Assembly (NCBI RefSeq): GCF_004339745.1
Contig: NZ_SMGP01000006.1
Location: forward strand, 310,001-374,000
DNA from: Paraburkholderia sp. BL9I2N2
GTDB taxonomy: Bacteria > Pseudomonadota > Gammaproteobacteria > Burkholderiales > Burkholderiaceae
DNA: 64,000 nt
Reading direction: 5' to 3'
Part shown: in pieces, positions 56,615 through 64,000 of the stretch
Numbering within the stretch: the first letter of the stretch is position 1
How the letters are laid out: every line of letters begins with the position of its first letter
Translations under genes and position numbers: made by a program
Notes under the pieces: generated by a model
Told to the model about the DNA's origin: nothing
The model's input: the letters and a program-made list of their open reading frames with translations, nothing else
Databases searched by the model: none

Positions 56615-57014
56615 ATGACTTCGTCTTCGTCTTCGTCTTCGTCTTCGTCTCGGACTCGAGATCCCAATGCACATCCTCAGCCTCGATTGCCAGCCGAATG
56701 GCTGCCCGCGACGACCATGCCCGATACGGCAGCTTCGCGATCGCCCTCCACTGGATCACAGCCGCGCTGCTGCTGGTTCAATTCGTCCTCGCTCATAGCT
56801 GGGGAGTCGCGCCGAAGCCGACGCGCCATCTCATGATCGCGACTCACATGTCCTTCGGTATTGCGTTGACGGCTGTGCTCGTCATGCGCAAGCTAAATCG
56901 GCTCGATTCGTCGATCGCAGCAGACATAGGCGCATTGAGCAGCCGAGCGACTCGTGTAGCGGCTCCTTCGATCATCGTTTATAAAATCTTTGCAAAAAGG
57001 GAGCAACTCTTTTG
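56615..57014 (+). pseudogene. Cytochrome b561 remnant with a hexanucleotide repeat at its start
   Basis: ATG 56615 (AAAGGA upstream) starts a Ser-rich stretch encoded by tandem CTTCGT. After a frame change by about 56720 the sequence reads RYGSFAIALHWITAALLLVQ then FVLAHSWGVAPKPTRHLMIA and THMSFGIALTAVLVMRKLNR: the first two helices of di-heme cytochrome b561 with HW and H..H ligands. It breaks off there, so the protein is incomplete. Confidence 0.65.
56619..56650 (+). repeat. Hexanucleotide tandem repeat (CTTCGT) x5
   Basis: Five and a third units. In the frame of the upstream ATG it encodes a Ser run. Confidence 0.85.
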
Positions 57015-57189
57015 ATGAACCGCGATGGCAGTCCCCATAAAATCGCCAGACTGACGGTAAGGAAGCGAACCCCATTCAATGGATGGCCCGCCTTACCGCT
57101 ACGAAAGGCCCTTCGTTGAACATGCATTTTTTCGAGATCGTGCTCACACCTCCCGACTCTCTGTTGGGCATTTCATGGAGTATATGTAA

Positions 57190-58323
57190 GTGAAAAAGAA
57201 TACCATCGTGGCGGCAGCTTTGTCTGTCTGCGCCGTCGCGGCCCATGCGCAAAGCAGCGTCACCCTATATGGACTGATCGATACAGGTATCGTTTATACG
57301 AATAACCAAGGTGGCAGCAGCGCATGGCAGGAACAAAGCAGCATGCTGTCGAACGAAGTATGGGGTCTGAGGGGCAGCGAAGACCTCGGCGGCGGTCTGC
57401 ATGTAATCTTCCGTCTCGAAAACGGGTTCAACATCCAAAACGGCAAGACCACCTACTCGGGCACAATGTTCGGCCGTCAGGCTTATGTCGGTGTGCAGAG
57501 CGACAACTATGGAACGCTCACGCTCGGCCGGCAGTATGACGCCGTGGTCGATAATCTCGGACCGATCGCACTGGCGAACAACGGGGACGGAAACAACCTG
57601 GCCGCGCATCCGTTCGATAATGACAACGTGGACGATTCGTTCTATATCAACAATTCGGTCAAGTACGTGAGCCCGACGTATCAAGGGTTGCAGGCCGAGG
57701 CACTGTACGGCTTGAGCAATGCGGCTGGCGGCTTTTCGAATAATCGCGCCTATAGCTTTGGCGTGACGTACAACAACGGTCCGATCAATCTCGCGGCTGC
57801 TTACCTCCAGCTGAATAACGGTGCGTCTAACAGTACCGGGGCACTGTCGAACAACGACTTCGTAAACTTCCCCGCAGCGCGGCAGCGCGTGATGGGTGTC
57901 GGCGGCAATTACACGATCGGACCGGCGATGGTCGGCTTGCTGTGGACGCACACCTTGTTCGACAATACGCAACCCGGTGCGAACTCAGTGATCCTGCAGT
58001 CATTCGACACCCTGCACTTCGATAACTACGAAGTTAACGTGCACTATACGGTGACCCCTGCGATCTCGCTCGCCGGCGCGTACACCTTCACTCAAGGCGC
58101 CTTTGCTGGCGCCACCGGTTCGGCGGACCCGAAGTGGCATCAAGTGACCCTGATGGCAGATTACTCGTTCAGCAAGCGCACCGATGTCTATGTCGAGGGT
58201 GTCTATCAACACGCATACGGGGCTGCCGGCTCTGCGTTCGAGGGTGCATTTATTAATGGCTTGTCGCAGGCTTCAACAGGCAATCAGGTTGCCGCGACTG
58301 TGGGCATTCGGACGCGCTTCTAG
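57190..58323 (+). CDS. Burkholderia-type general porin (OmpC family)
   Basis: 377 aa, GTG start. Signal peptide MKKNTIVAAALSVCAVAAHA with cleavage before QSSVTLYGLIDTGI, the family's standard opening. 16-strand trimeric porin pattern with LRGSEDLGGGLHVIFRLENG FN, MFGRQAYVGV, YGTLTLGRQYD and the C-terminal TVGIRTRF ending in Phe, required for BAM-mediated insertion. Outer-membrane diffusion channel. Monocistronic. Confidence 0.95.
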   Translation: MKKNTIVAAALSVCAVAAHAQSSVTLYGLIDTGIVYTNNQGGSSAWQEQSSMLSNEVWGLRGSEDLGGGLHVIFRLENGFNIQNGKTTYSGTMFGRQAYVGVQSDNYGTLTLGRQYDAVVDNLGPIALANNGDGNNLAAHPFDNDNVDDSFYINNSVKYVSPTYQGLQAEALYGLSNAAGGFSNNRAYSFGVTYNNGPINLAAAYLQLNNGASNSTGALSNNDFVNFPAARQRVMGVGGNYTIGPAMVGLLWTHTLFDNTQPGANSVILQSFDTLHFDNYEVNVHYTVTPAISLAGAYTFTQGAFAGATGSADPKWHQVTLMADYSFSKRTDVYVEGVYQHAYGAAGSAFEGAFINGLSQASTGNQVAATVGIRTRF

Positions 58324-58821
58324 TCGGCGCAGCGCTTAGTCAGATTAGACACTCGTCGCGACATCGGCGCATCGCCCGGCCACCCGGTATCGATGTGCCG
58401 ACGTATTGCTCCAGCGCTTTCGGCCAACGCGGCTCAGCTGTTCAGCTTCATTAGCGCAAACCCTGTCGGTTTCTGGTTCCATGTCTACTCCTGGAGTCGG
58501 CCTTGTCTGTGTGAGGAGAAGGGAGTGAAAGCGCAGGGAGCAACGGCCCATCAACTGCTAACAGTAACGATTCGTGGGTGCAGACACTCGGGACGCGTCC
58601 GAGGCCGCGACACTTTACCTGCCAGTTTCGGCCGACCGTCTTGCTCCAGCCGAAGGTCCAGTCGATAGAACTACGCGACACGGCGGACTTTGCCGCGCCA
58701 TGCCGAGCCGATCGCTTGGCGCCGCCTCCAACGCAAAGCGATAAGAGCACCGGCGGCTCGCCCGATCCTCGATCCGCGTATCAAGGCCATCGTCGCACCA
58801 TCAAATCCTGCTCAACAAGGC
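58324..58821. other. Intergenic with IS5-type debris
   Basis: About 500 bp between porin and cueR; apart from an IS5-like fragment at about 58580-58735 nothing is recognised. Confidence 0.4.
58580..58735 (-). pseudogene. IS5-like transposase C-terminal remnant
   Basis: Minus-strand RHGAAKSAVSRSSIDWTFGW then SKTVGRNWQVKCRGLGRV resembles the catalytic-Glu helix of IS5-type transposases (…E..FGW.KTVG..RQVK.RGL..V). About 45 codons only. Confidence 0.45.
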
Positions 58822-58852
58822 TTGACCTTCCCATTGCGGGAAGGTTGAAACT
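58822..58852 (+). promoter_or_regulatory. CueR operator/promoter of cueR
   Basis: TTGACC (58822-58827) overlaps the dyad ACCTTCCCATTGCGGGAAGGT (58825-58845). A -10-like GAAACT follows after a 19-bp spacer, the long spacing that makes MerR-type promoters depend on metal-bound regulator. Confidence 0.82.
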
Positions 58853-58895
58853 TGACCGTGATGGCCGGTGGGCCGCTGTCCAGAGGGAGCTCGAC

Positions 58896-59291
58896 ATGAA
58901 TATTGGTGAAGTCGCGAAGGCATCCGGCGTTTCGGCCAAGATGATTCGCCACTACGAGGGAGCCGGCCTGATTCAGGCTGCCACGCGGACGGAATCGAAC
59001 TATCGCGTGTACACGCACAAGGACGTGGAGGTGCTGCGCTTCGTCAGGCAAGCCCGCCGGCTCGGATTCTCGATGAAGCAGATTTCTGTATTGCTGGGCC
59101 TGTGGCAGGACCGAAGCCGGTCCAGTAACGAGGTCAAAAAGCTCGCGAAGGAGCACATCGCCGAGTTGGGCCTGCGTATCCGGGAAATGACGGAAATGAG
59201 AGACACGCTGAAGCATCTGGCGGACCACTGCAGGGGCGACTCCCGTCCGGAATGCCCGATTCTGGAAGAACTGGCCGGTCAAAAACATTAG
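58896..59291 (+). CDS. cueR: Cu(I)-responsive MerR-family regulator CueR
   Basis: 131 aa from the ATG at 58896 (AGGGAG upstream). HTH MNIGEVAKASGVSAKMIRHY EGAGLI, long dimerisation helix, and the metal loop DHCRGDSRPEC with two Cys in a C-X7-C spacing, as in CueR. It activates copper-efflux promoters by DNA distortion. First gene of the copper module and probably autoregulated through the operator upstream. Confidence 0.94.
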   Translation: MNIGEVAKASGVSAKMIRHYEGAGLIQAATRTESNYRVYTHKDVEVLRFVRQARRLGFSMKQISVLLGLWQDRSRSSNEVKKLAKEHIAELGLRIREMTEMRDTLKHLADHCRGDSRPECPILEELAGQKH

Positions 59292-59300
59292 TTGCAACGC

Positions 59301-59331
59301 TTGACCTTCCAACGGTTGGAATGTCGATACT
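59301..59331 (+). promoter_or_regulatory. CueR operator/promoter of copZ-copA
   Basis: TTGACC (59301-59306), dyad ACCTTCCAACGGTTGGAATGT (59304-59324) and -10 GATACT (59326-59331) with a 19-bp spacer: a textbook CueR-dependent promoter, 33 bp before copZ. Confidence 0.85.
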
Positions 59332-59363
59332 GGAATTGCTCACAACAGAATGGAGTTTTCAAA

Positions 59364-59561
59364 ATGGAACTGGAAGTCAAAGACATGACCTGCGGGCATT
59401 GCGCGGGTGTCATCACGAAAGCGGTAAAGGAGATCGACACACAGGCGGAGGTGGACATCGACGTTGCGACCAAGACGGTACGCATCGAGTCCGCGCACAG
59501 TGCCAACGACTTTTTGTCGGCCATCCAGGAAGCAGGGTACACCCCTGCTGTTCGCGCTTGA
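59364..59561 (+). CDS. copZ: Copper chaperone CopZ (HMA domain)
   Basis: 65 aa from the ATG at 59364. Single heavy-metal-associated domain: MELEVKDMTCGHCAGVITKA with the MTCGHC Cu(I) site, beta-alpha-beta-beta-alpha-beta pattern to AGYTPAV. It hands Cu(I) to CopA or CueR in the cytosol. Sits between a CueR promoter and copA. Confidence 0.93.
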   Translation: MELEVKDMTCGHCAGVITKAVKEIDTQAEVDIDVATKTVRIESAHSANDFLSAIQEAGYTPAVRA

Positions 59562-59600
59562 CCCTCTTGCCGGCGTAGCGCCGGTCCCTCAGTCCTCAAC

Positions 59601-59622
59601 GGCCGCACTCACCGGTGCGGCC
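59601..59622 (+). terminator. Hairpin between copZ and copA
   Basis: GGCCGCAC-TCACCG-GTGCGGCC, 8-bp perfect stem, ending 13 bp before the copA start. Only TTC follows, so it may be a weak attenuator or an mRNA-stability element rather than a full terminator. Confidence 0.5.
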
Positions 59623-59635
59623 TTCAAACAAGACC

Positions 59636-62056
59636 ATGGCTACCGAACTTCTGAATATCAACCGCGCGGCGGCGGGTGCTACCACCACCTTCGAAGTGCC
59701 CATTGAGGGCATGACGTGCGCGTCGTGCGTCGCGCGCGTGGAAAAAGCGATTGCGCGCGTGCCGGGCGTGACGCGTACCTCCGTGAATCTTGCGACCGAG
59801 AAAGCGTCTATCGAAGCCGACTCTCTGCAGGCGCAAGCTGCCGTAGCGGACGCAGTTCGTTCGGCCGGCTATGAGGTGCCGGAACAGGAGGTGGTGCTGA
59901 GCATCAACGGCATGACCTGTGCATCGTGCGTCGCGCGCGTTGAGAAGGCACTGAACAAGGTCGCCGGCGTGTCGTCGGTCAGCGTGAATCTGGCGACGGA
60001 ACAGGCAACGATAAAGGCCGTTGCTGGTGTCCCGCTGGATTTGCTCGTGGGTGCGGTACAGAAGGCAGGGTACGACGCGACGATTCCGGCAACGGACGTT
60101 GAGCAGCTGCCGAAGCGAGACTTTGCGGCGTTCAGGGTCGCCGGTGCGGCCATCTTTAGCGCGCCACTCGTCGTCCCGATGGTAGCGCAGTGGTTGGGCG
60201 GGCACGTCATGCTCCCCATCTGGCTTTCGTTTGCGCTGGCGACCGTCGTGCAATTTGGGTTCGGCCTGCGTTTCTACAAATCGGCCTACAGAGCCGTGCT
60301 CGCGAAGACGGGCAACATGGATCTGCTGGTCGCTCTCGGTACGTCGGCCTCGTATGGTCTGAGCGTCTATGAGGTCATCGCTCATCCGGGCGATATGGGC
60401 CATCTGTATTTCGAAGCGTCGGCTTTTGTCATCACGCTGGTGCTGTTCGGGAAATGGCTCGAGGCCAAGGCAAAGCGCCAGACTACGGAAGCTATCCGCG
60501 CCTTGAACGCGCTTCGGCCTGACAAAGCGCGTGTGCGCATCGACGGCACTGAACAGGAGGTGCCTCTTGCGGCCGTGCGCGTCGGCGCGCAGGTGGTCGT
60601 CCGCCCGGGTGAGCGAGTGCCGGTGGACGGCAGGATAGTAGAAGGCGCAAGTTCCGTGGACGAGTCACTCATCACGGGTGAGAGTTTGCCGGTGGCGATG
60701 CAACCGGGCGATAAAGTGACTGGCGGGTCCATCAACGTCGACGGACTGCTCGTCGTCGAGACGTCAGCCGTCGGGTCCGAGACGACGCTCTCCCGAATCA
60801 TCCGGCTGGTCGAGTCCGCCCAGGCTGAGAAAGCGCCTATTCAGCGAGTGGTCGACAAGGTCAGCGCCGTATTTGTGCCAACAATTTTGGGAATTGCGCT
60901 CTTGACGCTCGTTGGCTGGATGCTCTACTCAGGTAACGTCGAAACCGCCATTCTCAATGCAGTGGCCGTACTTGTCATTGCGTGTCCGTGCGCATTGGGA
61001 CTGGCGACGCCGACCGCCATCATGGCGGGAACGGGCGTCGCTGCGCGCCATGGCATTCTCATCAAAGATGCCGAAGCCCTCGAGGTCGCGCATCGAATCA
61101 ATACTGTCGCGTTCGACAAGACCGGCACGCTGACCGTCGGCAAGCCGACGCTCGTCGAATTTCGTACCTTTGACGTGGCACGCAATGAAGCGCTCGCTGT
61201 CGCGGCGGCCATCCAGCACGGCAGCGAGCATCCGTTGGCACACGCGGTGACGCAAGCGGCACAGGCGGACGGGATAGTCGCTCCGCAGGCGAGTGATGTG
61301 CGAGCCATAGCCGGGCGTGGAGTTCAGGGGGGCGTTGATGGCCGGCTCTACGCTATTGCGAATGCCCGCTTCCTGCAGGAGGCGCAAATCAATGTGCCCG
61401 AGGAAGTTCTCGCTCAGGGCGACTCCGCACAGGCTGAAGGACGGACCGTTTCGTGGCTTGTCGAGTTGGGCAATGCGCGCAAAGTTGTGGCGCTGCTCGC
61501 ATTTGGCGACACCGTCAAGGACACGGCGGCGACCGCCATCGACCACATGCGTGCCATGAAAATACGCACGGTTCTGCTGACCGGCGACAACCAGGGTGCG
61601 GCACGTGCTGTAGCCGACAAGCTTGGAATTGAGGACGTGCGCGCCGAGGTGCTGCCTGAGGACAAAGCTCGCGTCGTATCTGACCTGCGCGCGTCCGGTG
61701 GAACGGTCGGCATGGTTGGCGACGGCATCAACGACGCGCCCGCGCTTGCGGCGGCCGATGTTGGCATTGCCATGGCGACCGGGACCGACGTAGCGATGCA
61801 CGCCGCCGGCATTACTCTGATGCGGGGTGACCCCGCACTCATCGCGGACGCCATCGACATCTCGCGCCGCACCTACCGCAAGATTCAGCAGAACCTGTTC
61901 TGGGCGTTCATCTATAACGTGGTTGGCGTACCGCTGGCGGCGCTGGGCCTGCTCAGTCCAGTAGTGGCAGGCGCGGCGATGGCGTTCAGTAGTGTCAGCG
62001 TTGTGAGCAACGCGCTGATGTTGCGGCTGTGGTCGCCGGACAAGAAGCGTCGGTAA
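59636..62056 (+). CDS. copA: Cu(+)-exporting P-type ATPase CopA
   Basis: 806 aa from the ATG at 59636. Two N-terminal HMA domains (both GMTCASCVARVEKA, residues about 23-36 and 91-104), the actuator ITGESLPV, the transmembrane CPC motif in VIACPCALGLATPTAIMAGT, phosphorylation DKTGTLTVG, nucleotide-binding SEHPLAHAV, hinge GDGINDAPALAAADVG, and P1B-1 residues in FWAFIYNVVGVPLA and MAFSSVSVVSNALML. Pumps Cu(I) from cytosol to periplasm. Under CueR control with copZ. Confidence 0.96.
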   Translation: MATELLNINRAAAGATTTFEVPIEGMTCASCVARVEKAIARVPGVTRTSVNLATEKASIEADSLQAQAAVADAVRSAGYEVPEQEVVLSINGMTCASCVARVEKALNKVAGVSSVSVNLATEQATIKAVAGVPLDLLVGAVQKAGYDATIPATDVEQLPKRDFAAFRVAGAAIFSAPLVVPMVAQWLGGHVMLPIWLSFALATVVQFGFGLRFYKSAYRAVLAKTGNMDLLVALGTSASYGLSVYEVIAHPGDMGHLYFEASAFVITLVLFGKWLEAKAKRQTTEAIRALNALRPDKARVRIDGTEQEVPLAAVRVGAQVVVRPGERVPVDGRIVEGASSVDESLITGESLPVAMQPGDKVTGGSINVDGLLVVETSAVGSETTLSRIIRLVESAQAEKAPIQRVVDKVSAVFVPTILGIALLTLVGWMLYSGNVETAILNAVAVLVIACPCALGLATPTAIMAGTGVAARHGILIKDAEALEVAHRINTVAFDKTGTLTVGKPTLVEFRTFDVARNEALAVAAAIQHGSEHPLAHAVTQAAQADGIVAPQASDVRAIAGRGVQGGVDGRLYAIANARFLQEAQINVPEEVLAQGDSAQAEGRTVSWLVELGNARKVVALLAFGDTVKDTAATAIDHMRAMKIRTVLLTGDNQGAARAVADKLGIEDVRAEVLPEDKARVVSDLRASGGTVGMVGDGINDAPALAAADVGIAMATGTDVAMHAAGITLMRGDPALIADAIDISRRTYRKIQQNLFWAFIYNVVGVPLAALGLLSPVVAGAAMAFSSVSVVSNALMLRLWSPDKKRR

Positions 62057-62155
62057 CAGCCTGCTGCCAACCCGGGGAGATGGAAGATCTGGAGTCCCTT
62101 CATCATGCTTCGTAGCAACCCCTCCAGGAAATTCGAGAATAAAGGAAAAGACTTC

Positions 62156-63664
62156 ATGTTGTTATCTCGCCGAAAATTTTTATTGACCTCTGCTGTGGCC
62201 ACAACCGCGGCGCTTGCGGGATCTACCGCATGGGGCGCCAGCAATCTGTCGACAATCGGAAGCGGAAATGACGGTGGCACCGGGCGTCGTCTGCTCGTCG
62301 AGACGCGTTCGATCGAAGTCAATGGCCGTGCCGCCACCATGTTCGGGCTGCGCCAACCTGATGGCACCCGAGGCCTTTTCCTCGATCCGGATGAGCGTTT
62401 CCTGGTAGACCTGGATAACGGTCTGAGCGAACCGACCATCGTCCACTGGCACGGACAGTCGCCACCGCCCGATCAGGACGGCGTGAGCGAGTTCGGCGTA
62501 CCTATGCTCCGGCCAAATGAGCGACGCTCTTATGATTTTGTTGCGCGTCCTGGCACTCACTGGATGCATTCACATAGAGGCTTTCAGACCCAGAAACTGC
62601 TGGCGGCCCCTTTGATCGTTCGCACGAGCGATGACGTGCGCGCCGACGCTCAAGAGGTGACGATGTTCCTTGAAGATTTCCTTTTCCGTGATCCGGCCGA
62701 GGTGATGGCAGCGCTGCAAACGCCTGCCCGCGCCGATCCTGCTGCCGGGGCGAGTCAGGGCAGCGGTTCGACGCCGCAAAGCATGCCCCGCCAAGCCGGA
62801 ATGGCGGGGATGAACATGTCGGGCATGATCATGACCGGTCAAATGTCTAGCATGAAAATGGATCTCAACGATGTCGATTACGACGCCTATCTCGCCAACG
62901 ATCGCACGCTCGACGACCCCGAGGTCATCCGGGTCGAGCGAGGCGGGAGGGTTCGCTTGCGCATTATCAACGGCGCTGCGTCCACGAATTTCCACGTCGA
63001 CCTCGGATCGCTGCAAGGTACGGTCGCCGCGGTCGACGGCGACGCCGTGCAGCCGCTCACTGGTAGCCGCTTTGGTTTAGCCATGGCCCAGCGAATCGAT
63101 ATTCTCGTGGATCTTCCGAAGGGTGCAGGGATGTGGCCGATCCTCGCGGTCCGGGAAGGCGAGCGGCAGCAGACAGGTGTCATTCTTGCCACTGCCGGAA
63201 CGAATGTACGCAAGGTTTCGGGAATGGCGGTCGAACAGACTGGAGCCGTGAATTTCGATCAGGAGCTGCGGTTGTCGGCACTGGAACCTTTGGCGGCCCG
63301 CCCCGTGGACGCGACGTTCATGCTGATGCTGACCGGGTCGATGCAGCCGTACACCTGGGGCATCAATGGGAAGGGGTGGGACAACCGCGACACGGTAAAA
63401 GTCAGGGCCGGTCAACGGGTCGCCATCACTTTTCACAACATGACCATGATGTCGCACCCGATGCACCTGCATGGTCACCACTTTCATGTCATTGCGTTCA
63501 ACGGTAAGGCGTTCCAGGGTGCCTTGCGCGACACGGTGCACGTTCCGCCGATGGCAAAGGTCACTGTTGCATTTGACGCGGACAACGCAGGTCGCTGGCT
63601 AATGCATTGTCACAACGAGTATCACCAAGCGGCGGGCATGATGACCGAAGTGGCTTACGTTTAA
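62156..63664 (+). CDS. Multicopper oxidase (periplasmic copper oxidase, CopA/CueO-like)
   Basis: 502 aa from the ATG at 62156 (AAAGGAAAAG upstream). Tat signal LSRRKFLLTSAVATTAALAG. Copper ligands: HWHGQSPPPDQDG, HWMHSHRGFQTQKL, HPMHLHGHHFHV and HCHNEYHQAAGMM. Between domains a Met-rich segment (MAGMNMSGMIMTGQMSSMKM) probably binds extra Cu(I). It oxidises Cu(I) to the less toxic Cu(II) in the periplasm, complementing the CopA pump. Same strand, about 100 bp after copA. Confidence 0.94.
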   Translation: MLLSRRKFLLTSAVATTAALAGSTAWGASNLSTIGSGNDGGTGRRLLVETRSIEVNGRAATMFGLRQPDGTRGLFLDPDERFLVDLDNGLSEPTIVHWHGQSPPPDQDGVSEFGVPMLRPNERRSYDFVARPGTHWMHSHRGFQTQKLLAAPLIVRTSDDVRADAQEVTMFLEDFLFRDPAEVMAALQTPARADPAAGASQGSGSTPQSMPRQAGMAGMNMSGMIMTGQMSSMKMDLNDVDYDAYLANDRTLDDPEVIRVERGGRVRLRIINGAASTNFHVDLGSLQGTVAAVDGDAVQPLTGSRFGLAMAQRIDILVDLPKGAGMWPILAVREGERQQTGVILATAGTNVRKVSGMAVEQTGAVNFDQELRLSALEPLAARPVDATFMLMLTGSMQPYTWGINGKGWDNRDTVKVRAGQRVAITFHNMTMMSHPMHLHGHHFHVIAFNGKAFQGALRDTVHVPPMAKVTVAFDADNAGRWLMHCHNEYHQAAGMMTEVAYV

Positions 63665-64000
63665 CGGCCGCCAAGAGCGCCTCACGGCGGGTTCGGTCAG
63701 GATGCGCTGACGGGCACGCCGGACCACGCGAGCGGCGGGGATACATCGGCGCCCTAGCAGGTATGCTGCGCGGGAATCTCGCCGCTCTGTCGGAAGGCTT
63801 GCAACGTTAGCGTGAGGGTCATGGTGCGCTCCTCGGCGGCACAACCGCTTGATGCGGGGCTTTTCACTTTGCGTTCGACATCAATGTTTGTGCCGGTGCA
63901 GCCAACCCATATGGTGCGAATCAAGCCACTGGGCCATCCCCTCTTCTGCTCAGGTTTACCCACATGTCTGTGAATGAAGCTGCGATTTTTTGCTTGTAAA
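63665..64000. other. End of window, no supported gene
   Basis: About 335 bp with short frames on both strands. No member of the copper module is recognisable; the next gene may begin beyond the edge. Confidence 0.45.

Noticed and set aside
56619..56650. CTTCGT tandem repeat as a phase-variation switch
   Set aside because: Unit length is a multiple of three, so copy changes would not alter the frame, and the downstream gene is already broken.

Overview
The window is GC-rich DNA from a beta-proteobacterium of the Burkholderia / Paraburkholderia / Caballeronia group. The evidence is the gene families present: a Burkholderia-type porin, an intracellular PHB depolymerase, a nit1C cluster, and Burkholderia-type IS elements. 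I count at least nine kinds of insertion sequence, many broken genes, a large plasmid-type tyrosine recombinase and no housekeeping genes. This points to a megaplasmid, chromid or genomic-island region rather than a core chromosome. No rRNA, tRNA or CRISPR array was seen.

Layout. 0-4.4 kb: a nitrilase running off the left edge, divergent from a GlxA-type regulator, then a methyltransferase, a YfcF-like glutathione transferase and a small membrane protein. 4.7-6.2 kb: an IS110-family element whose upstream non-coding segment folds like a bridge RNA. 6.8-9 kb: a DUF1488 protein and the integrase. 9.4-21.2 kb: a MocR regulator divergent from a complete nit1C operon (MSMEG_0572 protein, nitrilase, radical SAM, GNAT, AIR-synthase-like, glycosyltransferase, MSMEG_0570 protein, flavin oxidoreductase), followed by an LnmK-like protein and a methylmalonyl-CoA-mutase-like protein. 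21.2-33.4 kb: an IS graveyard. It holds a decayed Tn7/Tn5053-like transposon, IS630, IS200/IS605 and IS4-like elements, an IS3 element nested inside an IS1634-like element, an orphan metal-type response regulator and an hpf gene with an amber stop.

33.8-43.8 kb: phaZ, IS30, then mostly decayed genes (aconitase, amino-acid permease, IS6, receiver domain, cytochrome bd subunit II) with an intact bestrophin-like gene and a DUF2474 small protein. 43.8-49.5 kb: an intact formate dehydrogenase N operon whose catalytic subunit has an in-frame UGA selenocysteine codon and a SECIS hairpin, plus fdhE. 49.8-53.9 kb: a PsiE-family gene and a three-gene operon (acyl-CoA-dehydrogenase-like, periplasmic-binding-protein fold without a signal peptide, TusA-like/ferritin-like di-iron protein) that I cannot assign to a known pathway. 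54.3-58.3 kb: IS1182 remnant, small genes, phage-like debris and a porin. 58.8-63.7 kb: a copper-resistance module (cueR, copZ, copA, multicopper oxidase) with two CueR operators.

How the parts may work together (inference): the nit1C nitrilase family is linked in pseudomonads to cyanide assimilation, where hydrolysis would give ammonia and formate, and a respiratory formate dehydrogenase could use the formate. The cytochrome bd gene, which could have been a cyanide-insensitive oxidase, is broken here. The strongest leads for something undescribed are the IS110 bridge-RNA candidate (two loops sharing flanking motifs), the nit1C + LnmK + mutase extension, the ACAD / binding-fold / di-iron operon, and a dispersed family of small overlapping ORFs present in three clear copies.
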